This document shows positions 14,703-23,036 of a stretch of 26,746 nucleotides of DNA, one piece after another. Source of the stretch: JBBQER01 sp052148155. GTDB lineage: Bacteria > Actinomycetota > Acidimicrobiia > IMCC26256 > PALSA-610. How positions within the stretch are numbered: the stretch's first letter is position 1; every line of letters begins with the position of its first letter. A model generated the notes under the pieces. It was not told the origin of the DNA, ran no database searches, and was given only the letters and a program-made list of their open reading frames with translations. The translations under genes and the position numbers were made by a program. The stretch spans positions 1 to 26,746 of the forward strand of contig JBKQIY010000022.1 of assembly GCA_052148155.1 (NCBI GenBank), written 5' to 3'.

Positions 14703-15530
14703 TCAGCTCAGGACCCGTTTCTTGAAACCGTCGATACCGAGCTTCAAGAACACGCAGGTAAAAACGATCAGCGCAAGGTAGATCGCGACGATCGACATAT
14801 GGGGCACGCCGTTCGTTAACGCGACGCGCATCCCTTCGCTCATGTAGATCAACGGATTCACGAGCACCGCAACTTTCAACCATGGCAGCGGCGTCAGATT
14901 CCGCCACGGGTAGTAGACCGCACCGAGGAACGTCATTGGGATTACGAGCAGGCTGAAGATAAGCGGTACCTGTCGGGGTTGAACGCGAGTGCCGATGGTC
15001 AGCCCGAACGACGCGCTCATCACCGCAGCCAGGGGAAGCATCGTGATGAGATAGAACCAATGCACCGAGAGGTGCACCTTGTTCGCCGGGATGAACAGGG
15101 CGAGAGGAAACACCACCAGCGACGCGAGCAGGGCCTGGATGGCGCCGCCGGCCACCTTCTCGGCCGCCACTGCCCACACCGGCATCGGTGCGAGCACGCG
15201 GTCTTCGATCTCCCGTGTGTAGCCGAAGTCCTGCACCAAAGGGAGCGCGACTGCCTGCACCCCTTGGAAGATCATCGCGCTCGCGAGCGCGCCACCCACG
15301 AGCAACGTAGCGAAGCCCGACGGCCTGGATCCGATCCCTTCGCCGATCTTGGGAAACACGTAGGTGAACACGAAGATCAGCAGCAGTGGCTGCATGATTG
15401 TGCGACCGAGAAACATCATTTTTTCCTTGCGGAGCACTCTCAAGTCGCGACGCAAAAGTGCGCCGAACGCATGACGGGACGACGCGCGCGACGTCCCGAG
15501 TGTTTCTGCGGCGGTCGCGGTCGCAGTCAT
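14703..15530 (-). CDS. ABC-2 type permease, DrrB-like
   Basis: 275-aa membrane subunit of an ABC-2 exporter. After a 40-residue cytosolic start (ALLRRDLRVLRKEK) there are about six hydrophobic segments, beginning with IMQPLLLIFVFTYVFPKI. The hallmark loop of the DrrB/ABC-2 family is present (GYTREIEDRVLAPMPVWAVA, and later YYPWRNLTPLPWLKVAVLVNP). Such permeases export drugs, lipids or polyketides; the substrate here is unknown. Its ATG overlaps the stop of the upstream ATPase gene in an ATGA (15527-15530), so the two subunits are translationally coupled. The C-terminus ends in a basic tail (GFKKRVLS). Confidence 0.92.
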   Translation of the reverse strand: MTATATAAETLGTSRASSRHAFGALLRRDLRVLRKEKMMFLGRTIMQPLLLIFVFTYVFPKIGEGIGSRPSGFATLLVGGALASAMIFQGVQAVALPLVQDFGYTREIEDRVLAPMPVWAVAAEKVAGGAIQALLASLVVFPLALFIPANKVHLSVHWFYLITMLPLAAVMSASFGLTIGTRVQPRQVPLIFSLLVIPMTFLGAVYYPWRNLTPLPWLKVAVLVNPLIYMSEGMRVALTNGVPHMSIVAIYLALIVFTCVFLKLGIDGFKKRVLS

Positions 15531-16525
15531 TCGCGCAGGTCCCTTCCAGTGAGATTGATGAAAACAGTTTCCAGCGTCGTCTCCTTCACGGCGACGTCGG
15601 TGATCGCGAAGCCCTGTCGATCAACGTGGGTGATGACGTCGGAGAGTGTCGGACCGCCATGGCTGACGTAGGCGTACACGACGTCGTCGACCACCCGGGC
15701 GCTGTCGATTCCGGCCAGCGCGGCGAGGTCGGTCGCGAGTGCTTGGAGATCGCTGTTCGCCTGGATCCGCAACTCGGTATCAGCACCGATCGTCGCTTTC
15801 AGCTGGCTCGGCGTGTCGAGCGCGAGCAGCCGGCCGTGGTCGACGATCGCGACTCGCCGACACAGCGTGTCCGCCTCTTCCATGTAGTGCGTCGTCAACA
15901 CGATGGTTTGACCATTCGCGTGCAGCTCCCCGATGACGTCCCATAGGGCGAGCCGGCTCTGCGGGTCAAGACCTGAGGTCGGTTCGTCGAGGAACAGCAC
16001 GTCGGGCTCGTGCATGATCGCCCGGGCGACCATGAGCCGCTGGGCCATGCCGCCGGAGAGCTCGTCGGCGGCGGCCCGGGCGCGATCGGCGAGGCGGAAT
16101 TGTTCGAGAAGTTCGCCGGTCTTGCGGTGTGCTTCTTTCGCGCTCATGCCGAAGTAACGACCGTGGAAGAACAGGTTCTCCGACACGTCGAGCGACCGGT
16201 CGAGGGTATTCGTCTGCGCCACCACACCGATGACCTGCTTCGCGGCAGCAGGATGGGCGACCACGTCGATGCCACCAACCCAAGCTTCGCCCGAGGTGGG
16301 GATCACCCGTGTGGTCAGCATCCCCACCGTGGTGGTCTTGCCGGCGCCGTTCGGGCCGAGCAGCCCAAACACCTCGCCCCGCTCTACCGACAGGTCAAGC
16401 GATTCGACGGCGTGCACCTTTCCGCCCCGACCGTCGAACACTTTGGTGAGCGCGACCGTGCGAATGACGCCGCCGTCGTCGGCTTCGCGCGGGCTGGCCC
16501 CCGCAGGCTCCGCAGCTATCGTCAT
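15527..16525 (-). CDS. ABC transporter ATPase, DrrA-like
   Basis: 332-aa ATPase partner of the permease. A 20-residue polar leader is followed by the ATPase domain: Walker A GPNGAGKTT (57-65), Q-loop in VVAQTNTLDRSLDV, signature LSGGM (156-160), Walker B VLFLDEPTSGLD with Asp180-Glu181, and H-loop TTHYMEEAD. A C-terminal domain of about 90 residues typical of DrrA proteins (ELRIQANSDLQALATDLAAL and the VKETTLETVFINLTGRDLRE end) follows. All catalytic residues are intact. The start at ATG 16525 lies 7 nt after TAGGAT on the minus strand, so the message is probably leaderless. It is divergent from the MBL-fold hydrolase gene. Confidence 0.94.
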   Translation of the reverse strand: MTIAAEPAGASPREADDGGVIRTVALTKVFDGRGGKVHAVESLDLSVERGEVFGLLGPNGAGKTTTVGMLTTRVIPTSGEAWVGGIDVVAHPAAAKQVIGVVAQTNTLDRSLDVSENLFFHGRYFGMSAKEAHRKTGELLEQFRLADRARAAADELSGGMAQRLMVARAIMHEPDVLFLDEPTSGLDPQSRLALWDVIGELHANGQTIVLTTHYMEEADTLCRRVAIVDHGRLLALDTPSQLKATIGADTELRIQANSDLQALATDLAALAGIDSARVVDDVVYAYVSHGGPTLSDVITHVDRQGFAITDVAVKETTLETVFINLTGRDLRE

Positions 16526-16532
16526 GGTTGCG

Positions 16533-16628
16533 ATCCTACGGCTCGACGGTCAAGCGCCGGTCTCGATGCCGGATCGGTCCTCGCGAACGAGCGTCCGCTG
16601 TCGTCATGCGGGGCTGGTTGAGTATCCT
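16533..16628. promoter_or_regulatory. Divergent promoters of the DrrA-like and MBL-fold genes
   Basis: On the minus strand TAGGAT (16538-16533) lies 7 nt before ATG 16525. On the plus strand TATCCT (16623-16628) lies 7 nt before GTG 16636. Both fit the leaderless pattern. No shared operator repeat was seen. Confidence 0.45.
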
Positions 16629-16635
16629 CCCGCCC

Positions 16636-17523
16636 GTGTCGGGGGGCGTCACAGTCACGTTCTACGGGGTGCGCGGCTCGACGCCGTGCACGGGAGCCGA
16701 GTTCGCGCGCTACGGCGGGCACTCGTCGTGTGTTGTGCTCGAAGCGTCCGGCCAGTCGCCGATCCTGTTCGACCTCGGCACCGGGCTGCGACCCTACGGG
16801 ATGACCTACCAGGGGACGTTCCACGGAACTGCCCTGTTGTCGCACCTCCATTGGGACCACATGCAGGGCCTGCCGTTCTTCGTGCCGTTACATCAGCCGG
16901 GTGCCACGCTCGACGTGTACGGGCCGCGCCAATCCGAAGGCCCCCTCGGCGACGTGTTCGCGCAGATGATGCGGCCGCCGTTCTTCCCGATCCGGCCGAC
17001 CGATCTCATCGGCGAGGTCCGGTTTCACGACACCGCCGATGACGACTTCCCCGTCGGGCTCGCCAAGGTGCGCTCACGGTGGATTCGCCACGTCGGCCCC
17101 ACGCTCGGCTTCCGCGTCGAGTGGAACGGCATCTCGATCGCGTATCTGCCCGATCACGGGCCCGGCACCGTCGCCTCCGACGCCGACGATTTCGTCCCGC
17201 CCGAAGTGCTCGAGTTGTGCGACGGCGTGGACGTGCTCATCCACGACGCTCAGCACACCCGAGCCGAGTACGAGCCGAAGCGGCATTGGGGTCACTGCAC
17301 CGTCGACTATGCCGTGCTCGTCGCGCGCGAGGCCGGCGCCCGCAGCCTCGTGCTGTTCCATCACGACCCGCTGCACGGCGATGAAGACATGGACAACATC
17401 GCCCGGGACGCCAGCCAGCTCGCGGCCCGTATGGGCGTCCCCAAGCTCACAGTCGCCCGCGATGGCATGCGGTTACGGCTCGTACCCCCTGCCTCCCGTC
17501 CGCACGGCGCGGGCGCCCAATGA
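16636..17523 (+). CDS. Metallo-beta-lactamase-fold hydrolase
   Basis: 295-aa cytosolic metallo-hydrolase. The N-terminal strand TVTFYGVRGSTPCTGAEFAR resembles the phosphodiesterase/RNase Z-like subgroup of MBL proteins. The metal motif is SHLHWDHMQG with His70, His72, Asp74 and His75. Later ligands are probably in YLPDHGPG, IHDAQHT and LFHHDPLHGDE. Related proteins include cyclic-nucleotide and carbon-phosphorus pathway phosphodiesterases; the substrate is not certain. GTG 16636 is chosen because TATCCT lies 7 nt upstream and the family starts here; an upstream in-frame ATG (16606) would add poorly conserved residues. Its last codon overlaps the flavin reductase ATG in an ATGA. Confidence 0.88.
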   Translation: MSGGVTVTFYGVRGSTPCTGAEFARYGGHSSCVVLEASGQSPILFDLGTGLRPYGMTYQGTFHGTALLSHLHWDHMQGLPFFVPLHQPGATLDVYGPRQSEGPLGDVFAQMMRPPFFPIRPTDLIGEVRFHDTADDDFPVGLAKVRSRWIRHVGPTLGFRVEWNGISIAYLPDHGPGTVASDADDFVPPEVLELCDGVDVLIHDAQHTRAEYEPKRHWGHCTVDYAVLVAREAGARSLVLFHHDPLHGDEDMDNIARDASQLAARMGVPKLTVARDGMRLRLVPPASRPHGAGAQ

Positions 17524-18020
17524 GTCCGACCGGACCGCGCCCGCTCGCCCCCGACTCCGCCACCTACCGGACAGTGCTCGGCCATTTCGCGACCGGTGTC
17601 GTACTCGTCACCGCCGCGGACGGCGAAGACCCGGTCGGGATGGCCTGCAACTCGTTCACGTCGGTGTCACTGGACCCGCCGCTCGTGCTGTTCTGCGCCG
17701 CGAAATCGTCGTCGACCTGGCCGCGGATTCAAGCCGCCGGCCGGTGGGCTGCGAACTTCCTCGACGACGACGGCGAAGAGATCTGCCGACTCTTCGCGCA
17801 AAAAGGTGCCGACCGTTTTGCTCGCATCGCCTACACGCCGGGCCGGTCCGGCTCGCCGATCATCGAGGACGCGCTCGCGTTCGTCGATTGCGAGACGGTC
17901 ACCGAACATGATGCGGGCGACCACATCATCGTCGTCGGACGCGTCCTCGAGCTCGGCTATCAAGCCGAAGGAAAGCCGTTGCTGTTCTACCGAGGCGGAT
18001 ACGGCCGATTCGAAAGCTGA
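17520..18020 (+). CDS. Flavin reductase (FMN-binding split barrel)
   Basis: 166-aa NAD(P)H:flavin oxidoreductase-like protein. Family hallmarks are GHFATGVVLVTA, GMACNSFTSVSLDPPLVLFC, RWAANFLDDD and the C-terminal IVVGRVLELGY with FYRGGYGRF. Such proteins supply reduced FMN or FAD to two-component monooxygenases. No monooxygenase is adjacent, so a free-standing role or a distant partner is likely. The ATG overlaps the upstream MBL stop (ATGA, 17520-17523), indicating translational coupling with that hydrolase. The MauE-like gene starts 7 nt downstream. Confidence 0.92.
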   Translation: MSPTGPRPLAPDSATYRTVLGHFATGVVLVTAADGEDPVGMACNSFTSVSLDPPLVLFCAAKSSSTWPRIQAAGRWAANFLDDDGEEICRLFAQKGADRFARIAYTPGRSGSPIIEDALAFVDCETVTEHDAGDHIIVVGRVLELGYQAEGKPLLFYRGGYGRFES

Positions 18021-18027
18021 ACGGCCG

Positions 18028-18501
18028 TTGAACGATGCGTCGTTCGCCCTCGCAGCACGCATCGTGCTCGCCGGCGCGCTTGTCGTTTCTGCCCTCGCCA
18101 AGCTGCGCTCGAACGCCGCGGTTCGACGCCAAATCGCCCTGTTGGTGAACGACCATCTCGCGCCGATCCTCGCGCCGGCGCTGCCCACCGCGGAGATCAT
18201 CGTCGCGGCCGCCCTCGTCGCATGGTGGAGCCCGGTACCGGGTTTCGTCGCGCTCGCGCTGCTCGCGACGTTCACGGTCGTGCTCGTCCGAGCGCAGGCG
18301 CGCCACGTCCCCTGTGTGTGCTTCGGCGCGGCGCGCCTCGACGCCCCGATCGGGCCCTCCTCCGTCGTACGCAACGGGGTGCTCGGCGGCCTCGCGGTCC
18401 TCGCGATCGGCGTCCCGTCCGGGGCGCTCGCAGGCGCGACGATCGGCATCGGCGTCGCGTTCGGCGCCGTTGCCGCGGTTGCAATCTGGGCCGCGCGCTG
18501 A
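18028..18501 (+). CDS. MauE/DoxX-like membrane protein
   Basis: 157-aa protein with about four membrane helices (IVLAGALVVSALAKL, AEIIVAAALVAWW, VALALLATFTVVLV and a C-terminal Ala/Gly-rich segment). VPCVCFGAARLD carries the C-x-C-F-G motif typical of the MauE family, which is linked to disulfide and redox maturation of exported proteins. No ATG is available, so the start is tentative: TTG 18028 is 7 nt after the flavin-reductase stop and precedes the first helix, and GTG 18064 would cut into it. The gene converges on a DUF4395 gene, a membrane family often found near MauE/DoxX and thioredoxin genes, which supports a thiol-redox role. Confidence 0.75.
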   Translation: MNDASFALAARIVLAGALVVSALAKLRSNAAVRRQIALLVNDHLAPILAPALPTAEIIVAAALVAWWSPVPGFVALALLATFTVVLVRAQARHVPCVCFGAARLDAPIGPSSVVRNGVLGGLAVLAIGVPSGALAGATIGIGVAFGAVAAVAIWAAR

Positions 18502-18519
18502 CCTGTCGTCCCGGACGCG

Positions 18520-18936
18520 CTAACGACGCAGGAATCGGTCTCGCACCACGACGCCGAGGTGCGCGCCGGTCGTCGCCGCGACCGCGGCCACGCCGGCTTC
18601 GACCAGCGTCACGATCCAGGCCAGACCGCCCAGACCGACCAGGATGCACAACGTGGCGGTACCGAGCAGCCCCGCCCCGAGCACGTCCTGGGCCCGCAGC
18701 GTCGCGGCGGGCTCGACGTTCGCGGCCGGCGGAAGCCTCGGCGCGACGACCCCCACGAAGATCCGGTAGATCGGGTTGCCGGCCGGGCCGATGAGCGCGC
18801 CCGCGCCGAGCACCACCACGAAGACCGGAACCACCGCCGGCTGACGGAACACGAAGGCACTGAGCATCACGACTGCGACCGTTGCCTGCACCGCCCGGTC
18901 GGCGCGGACGTCGACCGGCTCGGACCCAGCACCCAC
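18520..18936 (-). CDS. DUF4395 membrane protein
   Basis: 138-aa integral membrane protein. The pattern VDVRADRAVQATVAVVML near the N-terminus and LIGPAGNPIYRIFVGVVAPRL in the middle match DUF4395, followed by RAQDVLGAGLL and two more hydrophobic stretches (about four helices in all). Function is unknown; family members often neighbour thiol-redox genes. GTG 18936 is preferred because TAGGGT (18949-18944, minus strand) lies 7 nt upstream; an upstream in-frame GTG (18975) would add 13 residues and lacks such a box. It is divergent from the FtsH-like gene and converges on MauE. Confidence 0.8.
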   Translation of the reverse strand: MGAGSEPVDVRADRAVQATVAVVMLSAFVFRQPAVVPVFVVVLGAGALIGPAGNPIYRIFVGVVAPRLPPAANVEPAATLRAQDVLGAGLLGTATLCILVGLGGLAWIVTLVEAGVAAVAATTGAHLGVVVRDRFLRR

Positions 18937-19126
18937 GCGCAGCACCCTAAGCCAGGCGAAGATCGGTAGGACCACAACGCGGCGCCGTCGCGGCGGTTCG
19001 ATCGCCCGCCGTGATCACCGACAAGCAAGGCCCATGACGCTCACCGACGCCCGACCAAAGTTCGAACGCACTATTCCCGAACCACACAATTCGACTACTC
19101 TGCGTGTTCGAGCTTCGTCGGAAAGT

Positions 19127-19190
19127 GGAGGGTGACGTGGGAGAACTCAGCCACAGGCCCGCCCGTGCTCGGAACTGTCGCGGATGCTGA
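19127..19190 (+). other. Possible short leader ORF before the FtsH-like gene
   Basis: GGAGGG (19127-19132) is the best ribosome binding site near this operon, but it does not serve the FtsH-like ATG, which lies 51 nt further on. It is followed 4 nt later by GTG 19137, which opens a 17-codon frame ending at TGA 19188-19190. That stop overlaps the FtsH-like start as ATGCTGA, an arrangement that allows translational coupling. The same site could also serve GTG 19104 or 19132 in other readings. Confidence 0.35.
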
Positions 19191-21148
19191 TCGCAGCCGC
19201 TCTCGCCGCCGCCGCCACGCTCTGCGCGGTGTTCGCAGTTGTCTGTTCTCTGCGCGGCCGCCCGCAAGGGTCGTCGATCCGTTCCGGTGACATGGATCTC
19301 GGCCAGCTCGCGAACAACGCGGTCTTGCACGGCTCCGGTGTCGATGTTGCCCGCAGTCGGGAGCGCACCCGACGCCGGCGACTTTGGAGAATGCTCCTCT
19401 TTTTGACGCCGATCGCCGGGTACATCTACTACCGGATCGTGATGTCCGAACCGATGCGGTTCGGCCTGCCGAGCCTGTCGCCCTCGCAGATGGAGATCTT
19501 CCTTCCGCTCGGTCTGATCGCACTGCTCGGCGTCATTCTCGTGGTCCCGATGATGTCGGCCGGCAAGTCTCCCCACGTGCGGTACGACCCGAGCGAGATC
19601 GACGTGACCATGGAAGACGTCGTCGGTATCGGACCGGTACGCCAGGAGGTCATCAACACCCTCAACCTGTTCCTCGGCTACCAGACCTTCCGCGAACACA
19701 TGGGTGGCAACCCGCGCAAGGCGATCCTCTTCGAAGGTCCGCCCGGTACCGGCAAGACGTACATGGCGAAAGCGATGGCACGCGAAGCCGGCGTTCCCTA
19801 CCTGTTCGTGTCGTCGACCGCGTTCCAGTCGATGTACTACGGCCAGACCGGCCGCAAGATCCGCAACTATTTCAAGGAGTTGCGCAAGGCCGCACGCGAA
19901 GAAGGCGGCGCGATCGGTTTCATCGAGGAGATCGACGCGATCGCCGGTGCGCGCAGCGGCATGCGCAGCACCGCCTTCGTCGACGACACCCACCCGATGT
20001 CGCAGGTCCACCGCGCGTCCAGCGAAGGCATCTCGGGGGTCGTGAACGAGCTGCTCATCCAGCTCCAGTCCTTCGACGCGCCCACCGCCGGCGGGCGGCT
20101 CCAGGCGCGTTTCATCGATCGGGCCAACCGGTGGTTGCCGGCGCACCGACGATTGAAGAAGAAGCCGACCGCGTTCTCGAACATCTTGGTGATCGGCGCG
20201 ACCAACCGCGCCGCCGACCTCGACCCGGCCCTGTTGCGCCCGGGCCGATTCGACCGCTCGATCCACTTCGACGTCCCGACCCGTTCGGGCCGACGCGAAA
20301 TCATCGACTACTACCTTGACCGCAAAGCGCACGTACCCGAGCTCGACAAGGAAGAACGGCGCGACGTCCTCGCGGCGATCACGTTCGGGTACACGCCGGT
20401 GATGATCGAGCACCTCTTCGACGAGGCACTGGTGTGGGCGCTGCGCGACCGGCGCGACGCGATGGACTGGCACGACGTCCAACAGGCGAAAATGACCGAG
20501 GAGATCGGCCTGAAGCAACCGGTCGAGTACACCGAAGAAGAGAAGCGGACAATCGCGACGCACGAGGCCGGCCACGCGGTGATCGCACACCTCGTCGGTC
20601 AGAACCGCAAGCTCGAGGTGCTCTCGATCATCAAACGCAGGGATGCGCTCGGACTGCTTGCCCACTCCGACAACGAGGAGCGTTACACGCGCACCCGTTC
20701 GGAACTCATGGGCATGATGAAAATCGCCTTTGGCGGCATGACCGCCGAGGAGCTGTTCTTCGGCGAGTCGGGCACCGGCCCCGCCAGCGACCTCGCGCAC
20801 GCCACTCGTATCGCCGCGCAGATGGTCGGCGCGTTCGGGATGGCTGGCTCGCTGGTGTCATTCGAAGCGGTCGAGGCCGGTCCGATCGCGCAAGGGATCG
20901 TCGGCAAGGTGCTCTCCAACGAGGATGCACGCGCGTCGGTCGAACGTCTGCTCGACCAGGCCAAAGCGAACGTCCATACGATGCTCGACGACAATCGTCA
21001 CCTGGTGATCGCACTGCGCGACGAGCTGTTGGACCGCGAGGAGCTCGTCGGTGACGAGATCATCGATGTGCTCCACGAAGCCGAGAACCGTCTCCGCCTC
21101 GATCCGTCCTCGGACCCCCAGACAGATCTCACCGGCTCGAAAAGCTGA
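19184..21148 (+). CDS. Divergent FtsH-like AAA+ membrane metalloprotease (M41)
   Basis: 654-aa protein with a membrane N-terminus, an AAA+ ATPase domain and an M41 zinc-protease domain. Hydrophobic segments lie at about 2-24, 71-87 and 105-127; FtsH usually has two, flanking a periplasmic domain that is not apparent here. Walker A is GPPGTGKT (185-192). Walker B reads GFIEEID (Glu248-Glu249), where FtsH has FIDEID, so the Mg-binding Asp is Glu. A pore-loop-like SMYYGQTG follows Walker A. The AAA core has a long insertion (about 299-333) that is basic (ANRWLPAHRRLKKKPTA). The second region of homology (ATNRAADLDPALLRPGRFDR) is intact. The protease site is HEAGH (460-464) with the third ligand probably Asp536 in GPASDLAHA. 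ATG 19184 is the only start in frame and has no own ribosome binding site. It is followed 55 nt later by the ABC pair. Confidence 0.87.
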   Translation: MLIAAALAAAATLCAVFAVVCSLRGRPQGSSIRSGDMDLGQLANNAVLHGSGVDVARSRERTRRRRLWRMLLFLTPIAGYIYYRIVMSEPMRFGLPSLSPSQMEIFLPLGLIALLGVILVVPMMSAGKSPHVRYDPSEIDVTMEDVVGIGPVRQEVINTLNLFLGYQTFREHMGGNPRKAILFEGPPGTGKTYMAKAMAREAGVPYLFVSSTAFQSMYYGQTGRKIRNYFKELRKAAREEGGAIGFIEEIDAIAGARSGMRSTAFVDDTHPMSQVHRASSEGISGVVNELLIQLQSFDAPTAGGRLQARFIDRANRWLPAHRRLKKKPTAFSNILVIGATNRAADLDPALLRPGRFDRSIHFDVPTRSGRREIIDYYLDRKAHVPELDKEERRDVLAAITFGYTPVMIEHLFDEALVWALRDRRDAMDWHDVQQAKMTEEIGLKQPVEYTEEEKRTIATHEAGHAVIAHLVGQNRKLEVLSIIKRRDALGLLAHSDNEERYTRTRSELMGMMKIAFGGMTAEELFFGESGTGPASDLAHATRIAAQMVGAFGMAGSLVSFEAVEAGPIAQGIVGKVLSNEDARASVERLLDQAKANVHTMLDDNRHLVIALRDELLDREELVGDEIIDVLHEAENRLRLDPSSDPQTDLTGSKS

Positions 21149-21203
21149 CGTCCACGTCAGGGACCCGCTGGTAGCCTCCCATCCGGCGCCGGCGGATGCC
21201 GCC

Positions 21204-23036
21204 GTGCGGCCGCGCACCGAGCGCGAGCCGCGTGTTGCGCCCGGCGAGGGATTCGTGGACGAAGAACGCGCAAAACGCAAGGCCGGTTGGCGGCTCATGC
21301 GCGAAAACGTCGGGGCGCACCGCGCCATGATGTACGGCGGCATCGTCGCAGGGCTCGGATGGGCGGCCGCACGGGTGGCCGTCCCATCGCTCGCCGGTGC
21401 GGCCATCAACCATGGCGTCGCGAAAGAAAACTGGTCGGCGGCGCGCACCTGGATGCTGTTGATCCTCGCGGTCGGCTCGGTGCAGGCGGTCTGCACCGGA
21501 ATTCGACGCTACGCCGCGTTCGGCCTTGCGATGCGCGTCGAACGCGACATGCGCATGCGACTCGTCGCGCACCTGCAGACACTTCACTTCGCCTTCCACG
21601 ACCGCGCCCAGACCGGCCAGCTGATGGCCTACGCCAACACCGACATCCAGCAGATCAACAACGTCGTGCTGCTGATCCCGTTGACGATCGCCAGCACCAT
21701 CCAAATGGTCGCGGTTGCGATCATCTTGTTCCTGCAGAGCCCCGGGCTTGCCCTGTTCGCACTCGCCGCGCTGCCGCTCCTCAACTTCTCCGCGGCTCAC
21801 TTCAGCCGTCGCATGTTCCCGCTCGGATTGGCACAGCAGCAAGAGCTCTCCGACCTCTCCGGCGTCGTCGAGGAGAGCGTCACCGGCGTGCGTGTGGTCA
21901 AGGGTTTCGGCGCCGAACGGCTCCAACGGCAACGTCTGAGCGCGGAAGCCGACAGCGTCTACGACTACTCGATCAAACAGGCGCGCCTGCGCGCCCGATT
22001 CATGCCCCAGATCGACCTTCTCCCCGCGCTCGGCCTCGTCGGGATCCTGTGGTACGGCGGACATCAAGTGCTCGACCACCACCTGACCATCGGCACGATC
22101 GTCGCCGCCAACCTCTACGTGTTGATGCTGATCTGGCCGCTGCGGATGGTCGGCATGCTGCTGGCCCAGTTGCCCCGATCGGCCGCCGCGGCCGGCCGCA
22201 TCAACGACGTCCTGATCACCGACCCCGCGATCGACGACGTGCCGCACGCGCGTCCACTCCCGGCCGGTCCCGGTGAGGTGCGCTTCGAAGGCGTCAAGTT
22301 CGGCTACGGATCGAATCGGGTCGTGCTCGACGGGCTCGACCTCGTGATCCCCGGCGGCCAGGCGATCGCACTGGTCGGCGCGACCGCGTCGGGCAAGTCG
22401 ACCGTCGCCCGGCTGATCCCACGCTTTTACGACATCGATTCCGGACGGATCTGTGTCGACGGTACCGACATACGCGAAGCGCGGCTGAGTGACGTGCGAC
22501 GCGCGGTCGGGCTCGTGTTCGAAGACACGTTCCTGTTCTCCGACAGTGTGCGCGCCAACATCGCGTTCGCGGATCCGGAAGCCTCGATCGAGGCCGTCGT
22601 GCGCGCGGCCCGACTCGCCGGAGCCGACGATTTCGTGCGCGAGCTGCCCGACGGGTACGTGACGATCATCGGCGAACACGGATACTCCCTTTCGGGCGGC
22701 CAGCGTCAACGCATCGCGATCGCGCGCGCGGTGCTCGCCGATCCGCGCATCTTGATCCTCGACGACGCGACATCGTCGGTCGATCCCACCAAGGAGCACG
22801 AAATCCGCGCCGCGCTCGCGGAGGTGATGGAAGGCCGGACGACGATCATCATCGCGCACCGACCTGCGACCATCGCGCTCGCCGATCGGGTCGTACTGAT
22901 CGACCACGGACGGATCGTCGCCGACGGCACTCACGACGGTCTGCTCGAGACGAGCGCCGAGTACCGGGAAGTGCTCGCCCGCGCCGAGATGTACGAGCGC
23001 GCCCGCGCAACCGGCGAAGAGGTGACGCTCCCATGA
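21204..23036 (+). CDS. Heterodimeric ABC exporter, subunit with degenerate Walker B
   Basis: About 610-aa TMD-NBD half-transporter: six-helix type I exporter domain (residues about 30-340), then the ATPase. Walker A is GATASGKST and the signature is the consensus LSGGQ, but Walker B ends ILILDDATSS. The catalytic Glu is Asp (codon 22764-22766), as in the degenerate halves of heterodimeric exporters such as BmrC, LmrC and TM287. The H-loop is AHRPAT. The start is uncertain: GTG 21204 is given; GTG 21255, after CGAGGGATTC, would give 593 aa, still a normal length. The frame upstream overlaps the FtsH-like gene and is not protein-like. The stop overlaps the next ATG (ATGA, 23033-23036), so both subunits are made together. 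Confidence 0.9.
   Translation: MRPRTEREPRVAPGEGFVDEERAKRKAGWRLMRENVGAHRAMMYGGIVAGLGWAAARVAVPSLAGAAINHGVAKENWSAARTWMLLILAVGSVQAVCTGIRRYAAFGLAMRVERDMRMRLVAHLQTLHFAFHDRAQTGQLMAYANTDIQQINNVVLLIPLTIASTIQMVAVAIILFLQSPGLALFALAALPLLNFSAAHFSRRMFPLGLAQQQELSDLSGVVEESVTGVRVVKGFGAERLQRQRLSAEADSVYDYSIKQARLRARFMPQIDLLPALGLVGILWYGGHQVLDHHLTIGTIVAANLYVLMLIWPLRMVGMLLAQLPRSAAAAGRINDVLITDPAIDDVPHARPLPAGPGEVRFEGVKFGYGSNRVVLDGLDLVIPGGQAIALVGATASGKSTVARLIPRFYDIDSGRICVDGTDIREARLSDVRRAVGLVFEDTFLFSDSVRANIAFADPEASIEAVVRAARLAGADDFVRELPDGYVTIIGEHGYSLSGGQRQRIAIARAVLADPRILILDDATSSVDPTKEHEIRAALAEVMEGRTTIIIAHRPATIALADRVVLIDHGRIVADGTHDGLLETSAEYREVLARAEMYERARATGEEVTLP

Noticed and set aside
19070..19110. SOS/LexA-type box from the repeated TTCGAA and GTTCGAG
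   Set aside because: The half-sites do not have the 4-nt GAAC-N4-GTTC spacing of an actinobacterial SOS box.
18947..20800. Minus-strand open frame of 617 codons opposite the FtsH-like gene
   Set aside because: Low-hydrophobicity Arg/Asp/His-rich composition with no family; the plus strand carries all AAA+ and protease motifs.
21129..22934. Minus-strand open frame of 601 codons opposite the first ABC subunit
   Set aside because: Shadow composition, no motifs; the opposite strand carries intact Walker A, LSGGQ and H-loop.
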